A stretch of 64,000 bases of DNA, from contig JACPOA010000112.1 in the NCBI GenBank assembly GCA_016185205.1, forward strand, positions 62,001 to 126,000, given 5' to 3'. The notes below the pieces were generated by a model. That model did no database searches and was not told the DNA's origin. It saw only the letters and a program-made list of their open reading frames with translations. The position numbers and the translations under genes are program-made. Origin of the DNA: Hyphomicrobiales bacterium. GTDB lineage: Bacteria; Pseudomonadota; Alphaproteobacteria; Rhizobiales; Xanthobacteraceae. This document shows positions 1 through 9,814 of the stretch, piece after piece; the first letter of the stretch is position 1, and each line of letters opens with the position of its first letter.

Positions 1-278
1 ACTTCGGCGACCTGCGGATGACGGACCGGCTTGTCGGATGTATCGGGCAGCAGGTTCTGCTCGGAGACATAGGCGACGTATTCGGTTTCCGCGTTTTCCG
101 CGAACAGATGATAGAACGGCTGGTCCTTGCGCGGACGAATCTCGGCCGGGATCGCCTGCCACCATTCCTCGGTGTTGTTGAACACCGGGTCGATGTCGAA
201 GATCACCCCGCGAAACGAGAACAGGCGGTGTTTGACCACCTGGCCGATGGTGTATTTGGCGGTGCGCGTCTTGTTCAT
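1..278 (-). CDS. hspQ: Heat shock protein HspQ (YccV-like), partial, runs off the left edge
   Basis: Reverse strand reads MNKTRTAKYTIGQVVKHRLFSFRGVIFDIDPVFNNTEEWW..., a characteristic HspQ sequence; ATG at 276-278. Confidence 0.85.
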   Translation of the reverse strand, partial: MNKTRTAKYTIGQVVKHRLFSFRGVIFDIDPVFNNTEEWWQAIPAEIRPRKDQPFYHLFAENAETEYVAYVSEQNLLPDTSDKPVRHPQVAE

Positions 279-315
279 AAGCTGACCAGATAGTGCATCA
301 TTGCGGCTTGCGCCA

Positions 316-445
316 GCGCATGATCCCGAAAAGTGGGCACCGGTTTCCCGCCTTCGCGAAGCCCGCTGCCTACTCCGCCGAAGCAGCCGCTTCGGCTGCG
401 AAGGCTGGATCGGCGGGCGAAGGAAGGTCGGAAAAGATCATGCGC
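316..445. repeat. GCGCATGATC palindromic intergenic repeat interrupted by an 81-bp second palindromic repeat (nested)
   Basis: Left half GCGCATGATCCCGAAAAGTGGGCACCGGTTT (316-346) and right half TCGGAAAAGATCATGCGC (428-445) match the intact copies at 36632, 56370 and 57731; insert is 347-427. Confidence 0.8.
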
Positions 446-460
446 AAGCAAATACATGCA

Positions 461-1501
461 TCAAAGCGCATAGCGGGCGCCCATCTCCGGGTCCTTGGCG
501 GCGACCAGCCGGGCGAGGTCGAGCAGCACTTTGGCCTGTTTCCAGGTGGCGTCGTCCTGCATCTTGCCGTCGATCATCACCGCGCCGGCGCCGTCCGGCA
601 TGGCGGCGACGATCTTCTTGGCGAAGGCGACCTCGGCCGGATCGGGCGAGAACACGGTCTTGGCGATGGCGATCTGCGAGGGGTGCAGCGACCAGGCCCC
701 CAGGCAGCCCATGAGAAAGGCGTTACGGAACTGCGCCTCGCAGGCGGCGGCATCGGAGAAGTCGCCGAACGGGCCGTAGAACGGCTTGATGCCGGCGGCG
801 GCACAGGCATCGACCATCTTGGCGATGGTGTAGTGCCAGAGGTCCTGCTGGTAGGCCGCGCGCGGCGCTTCACCTTGAGCATCGGCGATCACTTTGTATT
901 CCGGATGACCGCCGCCGACCCGCGTGGTCTTCATCGCGCGCGAGGCGGCGAGGTCGGCCGGGCCCAAGCTCATGCCGTGCATGCGCGGGGAGGCGCTGGC
1001 GATCGCCTCCACATTGTTGACGCCCTGAGCGGTCTCTAAGATTGCGTGGATCAGGATCGGCTTCTTGATCTTGTGGCGGGCCTCTAACTGCGCCAGCAGC
1101 TGGTCGAGATAATGGATGTCCCAGGGGCCGTCGACCTTCGGCAGCATGATGACGTCGAGTCTGTCGCCGACCGCGCCGACGATCTCGGTCACGTCGTCGA
1201 GCGCCCAGGGCGAATTGAGCGCATTGATGCGCGTCCACAGGCCGGTCGCGCCGTAGTCGACCGCCTTGGCCATCGCGATGAAGCCTGCACGCGCGGCCTG
1301 CTTGGCCTCGACCGGGATGGCGTCCTCCAGATTGCCCAGCACCACGTCGACCTGGCGGGCGAGCTCGGGCACCTTGGCGCGCAGCTTGTCCAGATGCGGT
1401 GGCACGAAATGGATCATGCGCTCCAGCCGCACCGGCAGTTCGCGCAGCGGCGCGGGCGCGCCGATGGCGAGCGGGGCAAAGAATTGACGCGGAAGTTTCA
1501 A
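461..1501 (-). CDS. HpcH/HpaI aldolase/citrate lyase family protein (L-malyl-CoA/beta-methylmalyl-CoA lyase-like)
   Basis: 346 aa; [53 protein letters not shown] motifs. Confidence 0.85.
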   Translation of the reverse strand: MKLPRQFFAPLAIGAPAPLRELPVRLERMIHFVPPHLDKLRAKVPELARQVDVVLGNLEDAIPVEAKQAARAGFIAMAKAVDYGATGLWTRINALNSPWALDDVTEIVGAVGDRLDVIMLPKVDGPWDIHYLDQLLAQLEARHKIKKPILIHAILETAQGVNNVEAIASASPRMHGMSLGPADLAASRAMKTTRVGGGHPEYKVIADAQGEAPRAAYQQDLWHYTIAKMVDACAAAGIKPFYGPFGDFSDAAACEAQFRNAFLMGCLGAWSLHPSQIAIAKTVFSPDPAEVAFAKKIVAAMPDGAGAVMIDGKMQDDATWKQAKVLLDLARLVAAKDPEMGARYAL

Positions 1502-1592
1502 GACGCTGGTCCTTCCAAAAGGCCTTTCCGCCGTTTAGAGCAATGCAAAGGCCGCGCCAAGTGGTGAGTTTCGGGCGGCCGGGGCCCATCGA

Positions 1593-2555
1593 ATGATCGA
1601 CGTCCTCAATCTGGCGCTGCCGTTTTTCGGGCTCATCTTCATCGGCTTTGCCTGCGGCAAGCTCAAGCAGATCCCCGATACCGCGCTGGCCTGGATGAAT
1701 TTCTTCATCGTCTATGTGGCGCTGCCGGCGCTGTTCTATCGAATTCTCGCCCAGACCCCGCTCGAGCAGCTGGCGCAGGTCGATTTCGTGTTCGCCACCA
1801 CGCTGGCGACGTTCTGGGCCTTCGCGCTGTCGTTCGCCATCGGCATGGCGATCCGGCGCGGCAATATCGCGGAATCGACCATCGCGGGGCTGGCCGGCGG
1901 CTACGGCAATATCGGCTATATGGGCCCCGGCCTGGCGCTGGCGACGCTCGGGCCGGAGGCGGCGGTGCCGGTGGCGCTGATCTTCTGTTTCGACACGCTG
2001 CTCTTGTTCACGCTGGTGCCGTTCTTGATGGCCATGGCCAAGCCACAACAGGTGAGCATCGGCGCCACTGCCGTCGAGGTAGTCAAGCGCATCGTCCTGC
2101 ATCCGCTGGTGATCGCGACCGCGGTCGGCGTCGCCTCGGCGGCAGTGCAATTCCAGCCGCCGGTCGCGCTCGATCGGCTGCTGCAGTTCCTGCAAAACGC
2201 GGCGGCGCCGTGCGCGCTGTTCACGCTCGGCGTGACGGTGGCGCTGCGGCCGCTGAAGCAAATGCCGTGGGAGGTGCCATTCCTCACGGCGGTGAAGCTG
2301 ATCGTCCACCCGCTGCTGATGTTTCTGCTGCTGTCGCTGTTCGGGCCGTTCGAGCAAAGCTGGGTCTATTCCGCCGTGCTGATGGCGGCGCTGCCGCCGG
2401 CGCTCAACGTGTTCGTGTTTTCGCGGCAATACGACAGCTGGGTCGAGCAGGCCTCGAGCGCGGTGCTGGTCGGCACGCTGGTATCGGTGGTCACGCTCAC
2501 CAGCGTGATGTGGATGGTGAAAACCGGTACGCTGCCGCAATTGTTGTTTAGGTAA
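1593..2555 (+). CDS. AEC family transporter (auxin efflux carrier-type permease)
   Basis: 320 aa hydrophobic protein; LPFFGLIFIGFACGKLKQIP, GGYGNIGYMGPGLAL. Confidence 0.85.
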   Translation: MIDVLNLALPFFGLIFIGFACGKLKQIPDTALAWMNFFIVYVALPALFYRILAQTPLEQLAQVDFVFATTLATFWAFALSFAIGMAIRRGNIAESTIAGLAGGYGNIGYMGPGLALATLGPEAAVPVALIFCFDTLLLFTLVPFLMAMAKPQQVSIGATAVEVVKRIVLHPLVIATAVGVASAAVQFQPPVALDRLLQFLQNAAAPCALFTLGVTVALRPLKQMPWEVPFLTAVKLIVHPLLMFLLLSLFGPFEQSWVYSAVLMAALPPALNVFVFSRQYDSWVEQASSAVLVGTLVSVVTLTSVMWMVKTGTLPQLLFR

Positions 2556-2559
2556 CCTC

Positions 2560-3654
2560 ATGCAACCACTCTCCGGTCTCCTTGTCTTGGATTTCACCAC
2601 GCTGTTGCCGGGGCCGCTGGCCAGTTTGATGTTGGCGGAAGCCGGCGCCGAGGTGATCAAGATCGAGCGGCCGGGCGGCGAGGATATGCGCCGTTTTCCG
2701 CCGGCCTTCGACGGCATCAGCGCGCCATTCGCGCTGCTCAATCGCGGAAAGAGCAGCCTCGTTCTCGATCTCAAGCTTGACGCCGACCGCGCCAAGCTCA
2801 AACCGCTGATCGAACGCGCCGATATTCTGATCGAGCAGTTCCGTCCCGGCGTGCTGGCACGGCTCGGCTTCGGCTACGATGAGCTTCGCGCAATCAATCC
2901 ACGGCTGATCTACTGCTCGATCAGCGGCTACGGCCAAAGCGGGCCGCGCGCCGACGAGGCCGGGCACGACATAAACTACATCGGCAATACCGGGCTGCTC
3001 GCGATCCAGCCGGGGCCGGCTGACGCACCGGTGGTGCCGCCGATGCTGGCCGCCGACATAGCCGGCGGCAGCTTTCCGGCGGTGATCAATATCCTGCTGG
3101 CCTTGCGCGCGCGCGACCGCAGCGGGCAGGGCTGTCAGCTCGACATTGCCATGACCGATGCGATGTTCACTTTCGCCTGGTATGCGCTGGCGCTAGGCAG
3201 CGCGACCGGGCGTTTTCCGGGGCCGGGCGAATTGCCGCTGGCCGGCGGCTCGCCGCGCTATCAACTCTATCCGACCAGCGACGGCAAAATTGTCGCCTGT
3301 GGCGCGCTCGAGCAAAAGTTCTGGCTGGCGTTCACGGCGGCAATCGACTTGCCGGCGGAGTTTGTGAACGATCTGCGCGACCCGAACGCCACGCGCGCGG
3401 CCGTGGCCAAATTGATCGCGGCGCAGACGTCCGAGCACTGGCGGCCGATCTTTGCCGCCGCCGATTGCTGCGCCACCATCATGGTGCCGCTCGAACAAGC
3501 CATGCGCGATCCGCATTTCGTCACGCGCGGCCTGTTCGCGCATAAAGTCGAAACCGGCACGAGCAAGACCTGGCCGGCGCTGCCGCTGCCGATCGCGCCG
3601 GAATTCCGCGCTAAGCCGGGTACGAAGAAGGCGCCGAAGCTGGACAAAAATTAA
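2560..3654 (+). CDS. CaiB/BaiF family CoA-transferase
   Basis: 364 aa; PLSGLLVLDFTTLLPGPLASLMLAEAGAEVIKIERPGGEDMRRFPP, CSISGYGQSGPRADEAGHDINY. Confidence 0.9.
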   Translation: MQPLSGLLVLDFTTLLPGPLASLMLAEAGAEVIKIERPGGEDMRRFPPAFDGISAPFALLNRGKSSLVLDLKLDADRAKLKPLIERADILIEQFRPGVLARLGFGYDELRAINPRLIYCSISGYGQSGPRADEAGHDINYIGNTGLLAIQPGPADAPVVPPMLAADIAGGSFPAVINILLALRARDRSGQGCQLDIAMTDAMFTFAWYALALGSATGRFPGPGELPLAGGSPRYQLYPTSDGKIVACGALEQKFWLAFTAAIDLPAEFVNDLRDPNATRAAVAKLIAAQTSEHWRPIFAAADCCATIMVPLEQAMRDPHFVTRGLFAHKVETGTSKTWPALPLPIAPEFRAKPGTKKAPKLDKN

Positions 3655-4877
3655 AGCGCTTCCCCGCGCATCAACCGCGGCTGCGCGGCGGCCGGCTGGA
3701 TGCCTTCGCGCATCACCGCACGCCGCAGCGGGCCGATCTGGTCGAGCACGTACAGTCCGATCCCGCGCAGGCCCTGTACCGGCAGGAAGTCGGTCAACAG
3801 CGTGCGATTGAGCAGATCGATGGCGAGCGTGCGGCTGCCGACGTCGGCGCGGCGCATTTTCTCGTAAGCGTCCAGCACGTCGGCATCGCCGACGTCGCGG
3901 CCCTCGCGCTGCGCGGCGACCGCGAGTTCGCCGATAGTGGCGGCGTCGCGCAAGCCGAGATTGAGCCCCTGCGCGCCGATTGGCGGGATCACATGCGCGG
4001 CTTCGCCCACCAGCGCGATGCGCCGGTCGCCGAAACGACGGGCGGTGGCGACGCCGAGCGGAAATAGTCCGCGCCCGGGCTCGATCTCGATCTTGCCGAG
4101 TATCGAATGCGACGCCCGCTCGATCTCGTCGCCAAGCGCGGCATCGTCGAGCGCCGCGATGTCGTCGGCATGGATCGGGTCGAGCACCCAGACCAGGCTC
4201 GAGCGCTGGCCTGGCAGCGGCACCAGCGTGAACGGCCCGCTCGGCGTGTGGAACTCAGTCGAAGTGTCATGGTGCGGGCGCGAATGCTTGAATGACAGCG
4301 TGAGTGCGGACTGCTTGTATTCGCGCTCGTCGATGCCGATATCGGCGGCCTCGCGGCAGAGCGAGCGGCGGCCATCGGCGCCGATCACCAGCGGTGCGCG
4401 CAGCATTTCGCCGCTCTTGAGCGACACCGCCACGGTATCGTCGTCCGGCTCGACGGCGAGCACGTCGTCCTCGATCACGCGCAGCTTGCCGAAGGCAGCG
4501 GCGCGCTGCTCCAGGGCTGCGACCAGATGGCGGTTCTCGATATTGTAGCCGAAGGTGTCGAGATTGATTTCGCTCGCCTCAAACTTCACTTCCGGCGCGC
4601 GCCACAGGCGGCCGGTGTCGTCGACGATGCGCATGACCCGCATCGGCGCCGCCTGCGCCTGGCACAGCGGCCAGACGCCGAGTGTTTCCAGCGCGGTGAT
4701 GGAACCGGCGAACAAAGCGGTGGTGCGGGTATCCGGCCGCGCCGGACGTTTCCCCACCAATACGGTGGCGAGCCCGCCGGCGGCCAGCGTGATCGCCGCG
4801 GTCAGGCCCGCCGGCCCGCCGCCCACCACGATGGCGGCGGGCTTGTCGCCGCCTTGCTTGGATTTGTCCGGCATCAA
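3651..4877 (-). CDS. FAD-dependent UbiH/UbiF-family hydroxylase
   Basis: 408 aa; GGGPAGLTAAITLAAGG FAD motif, LVIGADGRRSLCREAA, RIALVGEAAHVIPPIGAQGLNLGLRDAA. Confidence 0.9.
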   Translation of the reverse strand: MMPDKSKQGGDKPAAIVVGGGPAGLTAAITLAAGGLATVLVGKRPARPDTRTTALFAGSITALETLGVWPLCQAQAAPMRVMRIVDDTGRLWRAPEVKFEASEINLDTFGYNIENRHLVAALEQRAAAFGKLRVIEDDVLAVEPDDDTVAVSLKSGEMLRAPLVIGADGRRSLCREAADIGIDEREYKQSALTLSFKHSRPHHDTSTEFHTPSGPFTLVPLPGQRSSLVWVLDPIHADDIAALDDAALGDEIERASHSILGKIEIEPGRGLFPLGVATARRFGDRRIALVGEAAHVIPPIGAQGLNLGLRDAATIGELAVAAQREGRDVGDADVLDAYEKMRRADVGSRTLAIDLLNRTLLTDFLPVQGLRGIGLYVLDQIGPLRRAVMREGIQPAAAQPRLMRGEAL

Positions 4878-4967
4878 AACGCTGGGGTCCTGTTCGACCT
4901 ACACTTACCGCGATCCGCGCGGATAGGCTATGCACGGCGCGGAGAGGTATTCCTGGATGACCCAAGG

Positions 4968-5879
4968 ATGACCCAAGCCGCCGACCGCGAATTGAGCCAT
5001 CTGCCGCCTGCCGCGTCGCGGCTGGGCGCGGTCTTTGCGCGGCCGAAACTCATCGCCGTGGTCTGCGTGGCCGCGCTGGCGGGCCTGGGCTGGCTCACTC
5101 TGGCAATCATGATCGCCGGTCATGAAGGCTCGCTCGCCGCGCTTGGCCCCGGCATGGGGCTGCTCGACCTGCTGCCGCGCGCGCTCGATATCCTGTGCCG
5201 GCCGGAATTCGGCGTCGCCGCCATGCATCATGGCGGCTGGGGCGCAACCGGCTTCGCGCTGGTGGCGCTGATGTGGGGCGCCATGACGCTGGCCATGATG
5301 CTACCGAGCGCGGCGCCGATGATCTTCACTTACGCCGAGATCGCCGACACCGCCGCGCGCAAGGGCGAGCCCGTGGTCTCGCCGTTCACGCTGGCGGGCG
5401 GCTACATGGTCGTGTGGCTCGGATTTGCCGTCGCCGCGACCATCGCGCAACTCGTGTTCGCTCGCCTCATGTTGCTCGATGCCGGCATGGCCTCGGCCAG
5501 CGGCCTGTTCTCGGGCGCGATCTTCATTGCGGCCGGCGTCTATCAGTTCTCCACGCTCAAGCACGCTTGCCTGAAACAATGCCAGCAGCCGTTTCCGTTC
5601 TTCTTCGCCAACTGGGCGACCACGCCGCGCGGCGTGTTCCGGCTCGGCCTGCGCCAGGGGCTCTACTGCGTCGGCTGCTGCTGGGCGATGATGCTGGTGA
5701 TGTTCGCGGTCGGCGTGATGAACGTGATCTGGATGGCGGCGCTCGGCATGGTGATGACGATCGAGAAGATCGGCACCGGCAAGCGGTTCACGTATGCCGT
5801 CGGCGTGGTGCTGATCGTCGTCGGCGCCGGCTTCGTGTTCACGGCGGTGGCGGCCCATTGGCCGGCACGCGCGATATGA
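4968..5879 (+). CDS. DUF2182 family membrane protein (predicted metal-binding)
   Basis: Multi-TM ORF; MLPSAAPMIFTYAEIA, LKHACLKQCQQPFPFF, GLYCVGCCWAMM; ATG at 4968 in frame with ORF 4527..5879. Confidence 0.8.
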   Translation: MTQAADRELSHLPPAASRLGAVFARPKLIAVVCVAALAGLGWLTLAIMIAGHEGSLAALGPGMGLLDLLPRALDILCRPEFGVAAMHHGGWGATGFALVALMWGAMTLAMMLPSAAPMIFTYAEIADTAARKGEPVVSPFTLAGGYMVVWLGFAVAATIAQLVFARLMLLDAGMASASGLFSGAIFIAAGVYQFSTLKHACLKQCQQPFPFFFANWATTPRGVFRLGLRQGLYCVGCCWAMMLVMFAVGVMNVIWMAALGMVMTIEKIGTGKRFTYAVGVVLIVVGAGFVFTAVAAHWPARAI

Positions 5880-5913
5880 GTTAGAAGGCAAAGACAACCG
5901 GGGAGTACGTGCG

Positions 5914-6525
5914 TTGACTGAAGCATGGACGTTGAAAGGCGAAATGACGCTGTCGTGCAGCTGCACGGTATTCTGCCCCTGCGTGCTCTCGCTCGGCGAT
6001 CATCCGCCGACCGAAGAGCGCTGCCAGACCTGGGCCGGCATCCGCATCGACGACGGGCATATCGACAGCGAGGATCTGTCCGGCCTGAAAGTGGGTCTGA
6101 TGATGGACCTGCCGGGCATAATGTCGCGCGGCAACTGGACCGCCGCGCTGTTCGTCGACGACAAAGCCTCCGCGCTGGCGGTGAAAGGGCTCACCCGCAT
6201 TTTCACCGGCCGCGTCGGCGGCACCACGCACCTGCTGTCGATCCTGGTCGGCCAGTTCCTCGGCGTGCGGCAGGTGCCGATCACCTATGAGACGCAGGGC
6301 GAGACCCGCATCATCCGCATCGAGAAATATGTCGACGGCGCCATCACGCCGGTGCGCGGCAAGGAGGCGGGCCAAAACGTTGTGATCCGCAACAGCGAAT
6401 ACTGGATCGGTCCCGACGTCATTGTCTCGCGCGCCGACAAATCGCGCTTCCGCGGCTTCGGCCGCAACTGGAATCTCGCCGGCCGTTCTGCCGAAATCGT
6501 CAAGCTCGATTGGGGCAATGGTTAA
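5914..6525 (+). CDS. DUF1326 domain-containing protein
   Basis: 203 aa, TTG start; N-terminal CSCTVFCPC motif, RCQTWAGIRIDDGHIDSEDLSGLKV. Confidence 0.8.
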   Translation: MTEAWTLKGEMTLSCSCTVFCPCVLSLGDHPPTEERCQTWAGIRIDDGHIDSEDLSGLKVGLMMDLPGIMSRGNWTAALFVDDKASALAVKGLTRIFTGRVGGTTHLLSILVGQFLGVRQVPITYETQGETRIIRIEKYVDGAITPVRGKEAGQNVVIRNSEYWIGPDVIVSRADKSRFRGFGRNWNLAGRSAEIVKLDWGNG

Positions 6526-7221
6526 GTGCCTAGCTTTGCGCAGCTGCGCGCCTTCGTCGTTCATATCTTCACCGCCTGCGGGGCGGCGCTGGCGTTCCTG
6601 GCGCTGATCCTGGCGACCGGCGGGCATTGGGCGGCGGTGTTCTTCTGCCTCGGCCTGGCGCTGGTCGTCGACGGGATTGACGGGCCGCTGGCGCGCGCCT
6701 TCAAGGTCAAGGAGGTGGTGCCGCGCTGGTCGGGCGAGACGCTCGACCTGGTGGTCGATTTCCTCACCTACGTGTTCGTGCCGGCTTATGCGATCGCCGC
6801 CAGCGGATATCTGCCGCAGATGTTGGCGATTCCGGCCGGCATCGTGGTTGTGATCACCGGCGCGCTCTATTTCGCCGATCGCGAGATGAAAACTGACGAC
6901 AATTACTTCCGCGGTTTTCCGGGCGTGTGGAATCTCGCCGCCTTCTATCTCTTTCTGCTGGAGCCGCCGGCGTGGGCGGCCGCGGCCGGCGTGTTCGCGC
7001 TCGCCGGGCTGACCTTTGCGCCGATCCGCTTCGTGCATCCGCTGCGGGTGCGGCATCTGCGCGTGCTCAATATCGCGCTGCTGGCGCTATGGGCCGCGCT
7101 GGCGCTGCTGGCGGTCATCCAGAACCTCGAACCCGGCCCCACCGTCAACATCGCGCTCAGCGCGATCGCGGCCTATTTCCTCATCGCCGGTTTGTTGCGC
7201 CGTCCAGTCGACACATTCTAA
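6526..7221 (+). CDS. pcs: Phosphatidylcholine synthase (CDP-alcohol phosphatidyltransferase family)
   Basis: GTG start directly after the DUF1326 stop; AFVVHIFTACGAALAFLALI, DGIDGPLARAF, DLVVDFLTYVFVPAYA, DNYFRGFPGVWNL. Confidence 0.9.
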   Translation: MPSFAQLRAFVVHIFTACGAALAFLALILATGGHWAAVFFCLGLALVVDGIDGPLARAFKVKEVVPRWSGETLDLVVDFLTYVFVPAYAIAASGYLPQMLAIPAGIVVVITGALYFADREMKTDDNYFRGFPGVWNLAAFYLFLLEPPAWAAAAGVFALAGLTFAPIRFVHPLRVRHLRVLNIALLALWAALALLAVIQNLEPGPTVNIALSAIAAYFLIAGLLRRPVDTF

Positions 7222-7234
7222 CGGGAGCCTTTTC

Positions 7235-7972
7235 ATGCCACGTCCAGTGCTTCTCATTGTCGGCGGCAGCCGCGGTATCGGCGCGGCGACCGCGCGCATG
7301 GCCGGTGAGCGCGGCTATGACGTGGCGGTGAGTTACAAGAGCAACGCCAAGGCCGCCGCCGAGGTGGTGGCGGCGGTGCAGGCCTCCGGCGGCAAGGCGG
7401 TCGCCATCCAGGGTGACGGCGCGGTCGAGCAGGACATCGAACGCGTGTTCGACGAAGCCGCCAAGGCGCTCGGGCCGATCGCGCATTTTGTGCACAGCGC
7501 CGGCATCGGCGGCAAGAATTCCAAGCTCGATGCCGCCAGCGCCGCCACCATCCGCGAGGTGATCGACGTCAATCTCTACGGCGGTCTGCTGTGCGCACGC
7601 GCCGCGGTGCGGCGTATGTCCACAGCGCATGGCGGCGGCGGCGGGTCGATCGTCATGCTCGGTTCGATTGCGAGCGTCACCGGCGGCGCCGGTGAATACG
7701 TCTTCTACGCCGCGGCCAAAGGCGGCATCGATGCGCTCACCGTCGGGCTCGCCCGCGAGGTGGCGAAGGAGGGCATCCGCTTCAACACCATCCGCCCGGG
7801 ACCGACCAGAACCGAGATCCACGAGCCCGGCCGGCTTGAGCGGATCACGCCGTTGCTGCCGATGGCCAGGCCGGGCGAACCGGACGAAATCGCCGAGACG
7901 ATCCTGTTCCTGCTGTCGGACGCGGCGTCCTACATCAGCGGGGCGGTGCTCAACGTCTCGGGGGCACGCTAG
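7235..7972 (+). CDS. SDR family oxidoreductase
   Basis: LLIVGGSRGIGAATARM Rossmann motif, YAAAKGGIDALT, RFNTIRPGPTRTEI; ATG at 7235 with upstream GGGAG. Confidence 0.9.
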   Translation: MPRPVLLIVGGSRGIGAATARMAGERGYDVAVSYKSNAKAAAEVVAAVQASGGKAVAIQGDGAVEQDIERVFDEAAKALGPIAHFVHSAGIGGKNSKLDAASAATIREVIDVNLYGGLLCARAAVRRMSTAHGGGGGSIVMLGSIASVTGGAGEYVFYAAAKGGIDALTVGLAREVAKEGIRFNTIRPGPTRTEIHEPGRLERITPLLPMARPGEPDEIAETILFLLSDAASYISGAVLNVSGAR

Positions 7973-8080
7973 CCCAGGACGCGTGCCTTCGGCATGTGGC
8001 TTGTGTTCGCCGCATAGCTGCCTATGATCCCGGCCGAACTCGATCCACCCAACAATTCGTCTTTATTCAGGGAGTGAAAC

Positions 8081-9058
8081 ATGGTCGCGGCAGTGCGCGT
8101 TCACAAACACGGCGGTCCGGAAGTCTTGACGTTCGACAACGTCGATATCGCGGCGCCGGGCCAGGGTCAGATCAAGATCAAGCAGCACGCCTGTGGCGTC
8201 AATTTCATCGACGCCTATTTCCGCATGGGCATGTATCCGTCGCCGGTCGGCATGCCGTTCATCGCCGGCAATGAAAGCGCCGGCGAGGTGATCGCGGTCG
8301 GCCCCGGCGTGACCGACAAGAAGGTCGGCGACCGCGTCGCCTTCGTAGGGCCGCTCGGCGGCTATGCCGCAGAGCGCCTGGTGCCGGCCGACCGCGCGGT
8401 CAAGCTGCCCGACAACATCAGCTACGAGCAGGCCGCCGGCATGATGCTCAAGGGCATGACCGCGCAATATCTGCTCAACCGCACCTACAAGGTGGAGAAG
8501 GGCACCGTCTGCCTGATCCATGCCGCCGCCGGCGGCGTCGGCCTGATCGCCAGCCAGTGGGCCAACCATCTCGGCGCCACCGTGATCGGCACCGTCGGTT
8601 CCAAGGAGAAAGCCGAGCTCGCCAAGAAGAACGGCTGCCACCACACCATCCTCTATCGCGACGAGGATTTCGTGGCGAAGGTGAAGGAGATCACCAGCGG
8701 CAAGCTGTGCGACGTGGTCTATGACGGCATCGGCAAGACCACGTTCCCGGCCTCGCTCGACTGCCTGCGCCCGCTCGGCTATTTCGTCAGCTTCGGCAGC
8801 GCCTCCGGCCAGATCGACGCCTTCAACATCAACATCCTGCAAGCCAAGGGCTCGCTGTTCGCCACCCGCCCGACCCTCAACCACTACGCCGCCAAGCGCG
8901 AAGACCTGATGTCGATCACCAAGGATCTGTTCGAGAAGGTCGGCTCCGGCGCGGTGAAGATCCCGGTCAACCAGAAATATCCGCTCAAGGAAGCCGGCCA
9001 GGCGCACAAGGACATGGAAGGCCGCGACACCACCGGCTCGACCATCCTGATCCCGTAA
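8081..9058 (+). CDS. NADPH:quinone oxidoreductase (zinc-independent MDR family)
   Basis: 325 aa; HKHGGPEVLTFDNVD, IHAAAGGVGLIASQWANHLGATVIGTV. Confidence 0.9.
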   Translation: MVAAVRVHKHGGPEVLTFDNVDIAAPGQGQIKIKQHACGVNFIDAYFRMGMYPSPVGMPFIAGNESAGEVIAVGPGVTDKKVGDRVAFVGPLGGYAAERLVPADRAVKLPDNISYEQAAGMMLKGMTAQYLLNRTYKVEKGTVCLIHAAAGGVGLIASQWANHLGATVIGTVGSKEKAELAKKNGCHHTILYRDEDFVAKVKEITSGKLCDVVYDGIGKTTFPASLDCLRPLGYFVSFGSASGQIDAFNINILQAKGSLFATRPTLNHYAAKREDLMSITKDLFEKVGSGAVKIPVNQKYPLKEAGQAHKDMEGRDTTGSTILIP

Positions 9059-9068
9059 CGGCGCACGA

Positions 9069-9806
9069 TTGACCGCGCCGGGACCCGCGTCGATCGCCAA
9101 GCCCTGGGGCCTGGTTGCGACCTTCAGCCTCGGTTTTATCGCGTTGCTGACCGGCCAGATGGCCGCGCTGGCGGCGCTGAGCTGGTGGTTCGGCGCCAAG
9201 CTCTCCGGCATGCCGGACTTCAGCGGCGACGGCGTCGCGGTGACGATTGTCATCGCGGTGTCGACGCCGGTGCAGGTCGGCCTGCTGGCGCTGTTCGCGC
9301 AGCGTCGCGGGATCGGCACCGCCGACTATCTCGGCTGGACCTGGCCGCGCCGCAGCGAAGTGGTGTTCGGCGTCGCCGCCATCATCGCGGTGATCGTCGT
9401 GACCAATATAGTGAGCTGGCTGCTCGGCCGCGGCCTGGTCACGCAATTCCAGAGCGACATCTACCGGACCGCCGGCGCTGCCGGCTGGCTGCCCATGCTG
9501 TGGCTGTGGCTCGCCGTGGTGGTGGCGACGCCGATCGGCGAAGAGACGCTATTTCGCGGCTTCCTGTTTCGCGGTTGGCTGCAATCGCCGCGCGACGCCT
9601 GGCCGGTGATCATTCTAAGCGCGCTGCTGTTTGCGCTCATCCATGTGCAATACGACTGGTACGTTACCGGACAGGTGTTCGCATTCGGAGTGCTGCTCGG
9701 CTGGATACGCTGGGCGACCGGCTCGACGCTGCTGACCATCCTGTTGCACGGCGTGATCAACCTCGAAGGCATGCTGGAAACCGTGGTGCAGAGCTGGTTC
9801 AGCTAA
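9069..9806 (+). CDS. CPBP family intramembrane glutamic endopeptidase
   Basis: TTG start; ATPIGEETLFRGFLFRGWLQ, LLFALIHVQYDWY motifs. Confidence 0.85.
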   Translation: MTAPGPASIAKPWGLVATFSLGFIALLTGQMAALAALSWWFGAKLSGMPDFSGDGVAVTIVIAVSTPVQVGLLALFAQRRGIGTADYLGWTWPRRSEVVFGVAAIIAVIVVTNIVSWLLGRGLVTQFQSDIYRTAGAAGWLPMLWLWLAVVVATPIGEETLFRGFLFRGWLQSPRDAWPVIILSALLFALIHVQYDWYVTGQVFAFGVLLGWIRWATGSTLLTILLHGVINLEGMLETVVQSWFS

Positions 9807-9814
9807 CACTGCGC

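Noticed and set aside
870-2801. 643-aa minus-strand ORF
   Set aside because: Antisense/out-of-frame to the AEC transporter and overlapping the malyl-CoA lyase-like gene; HQRR-rich shadow composition.
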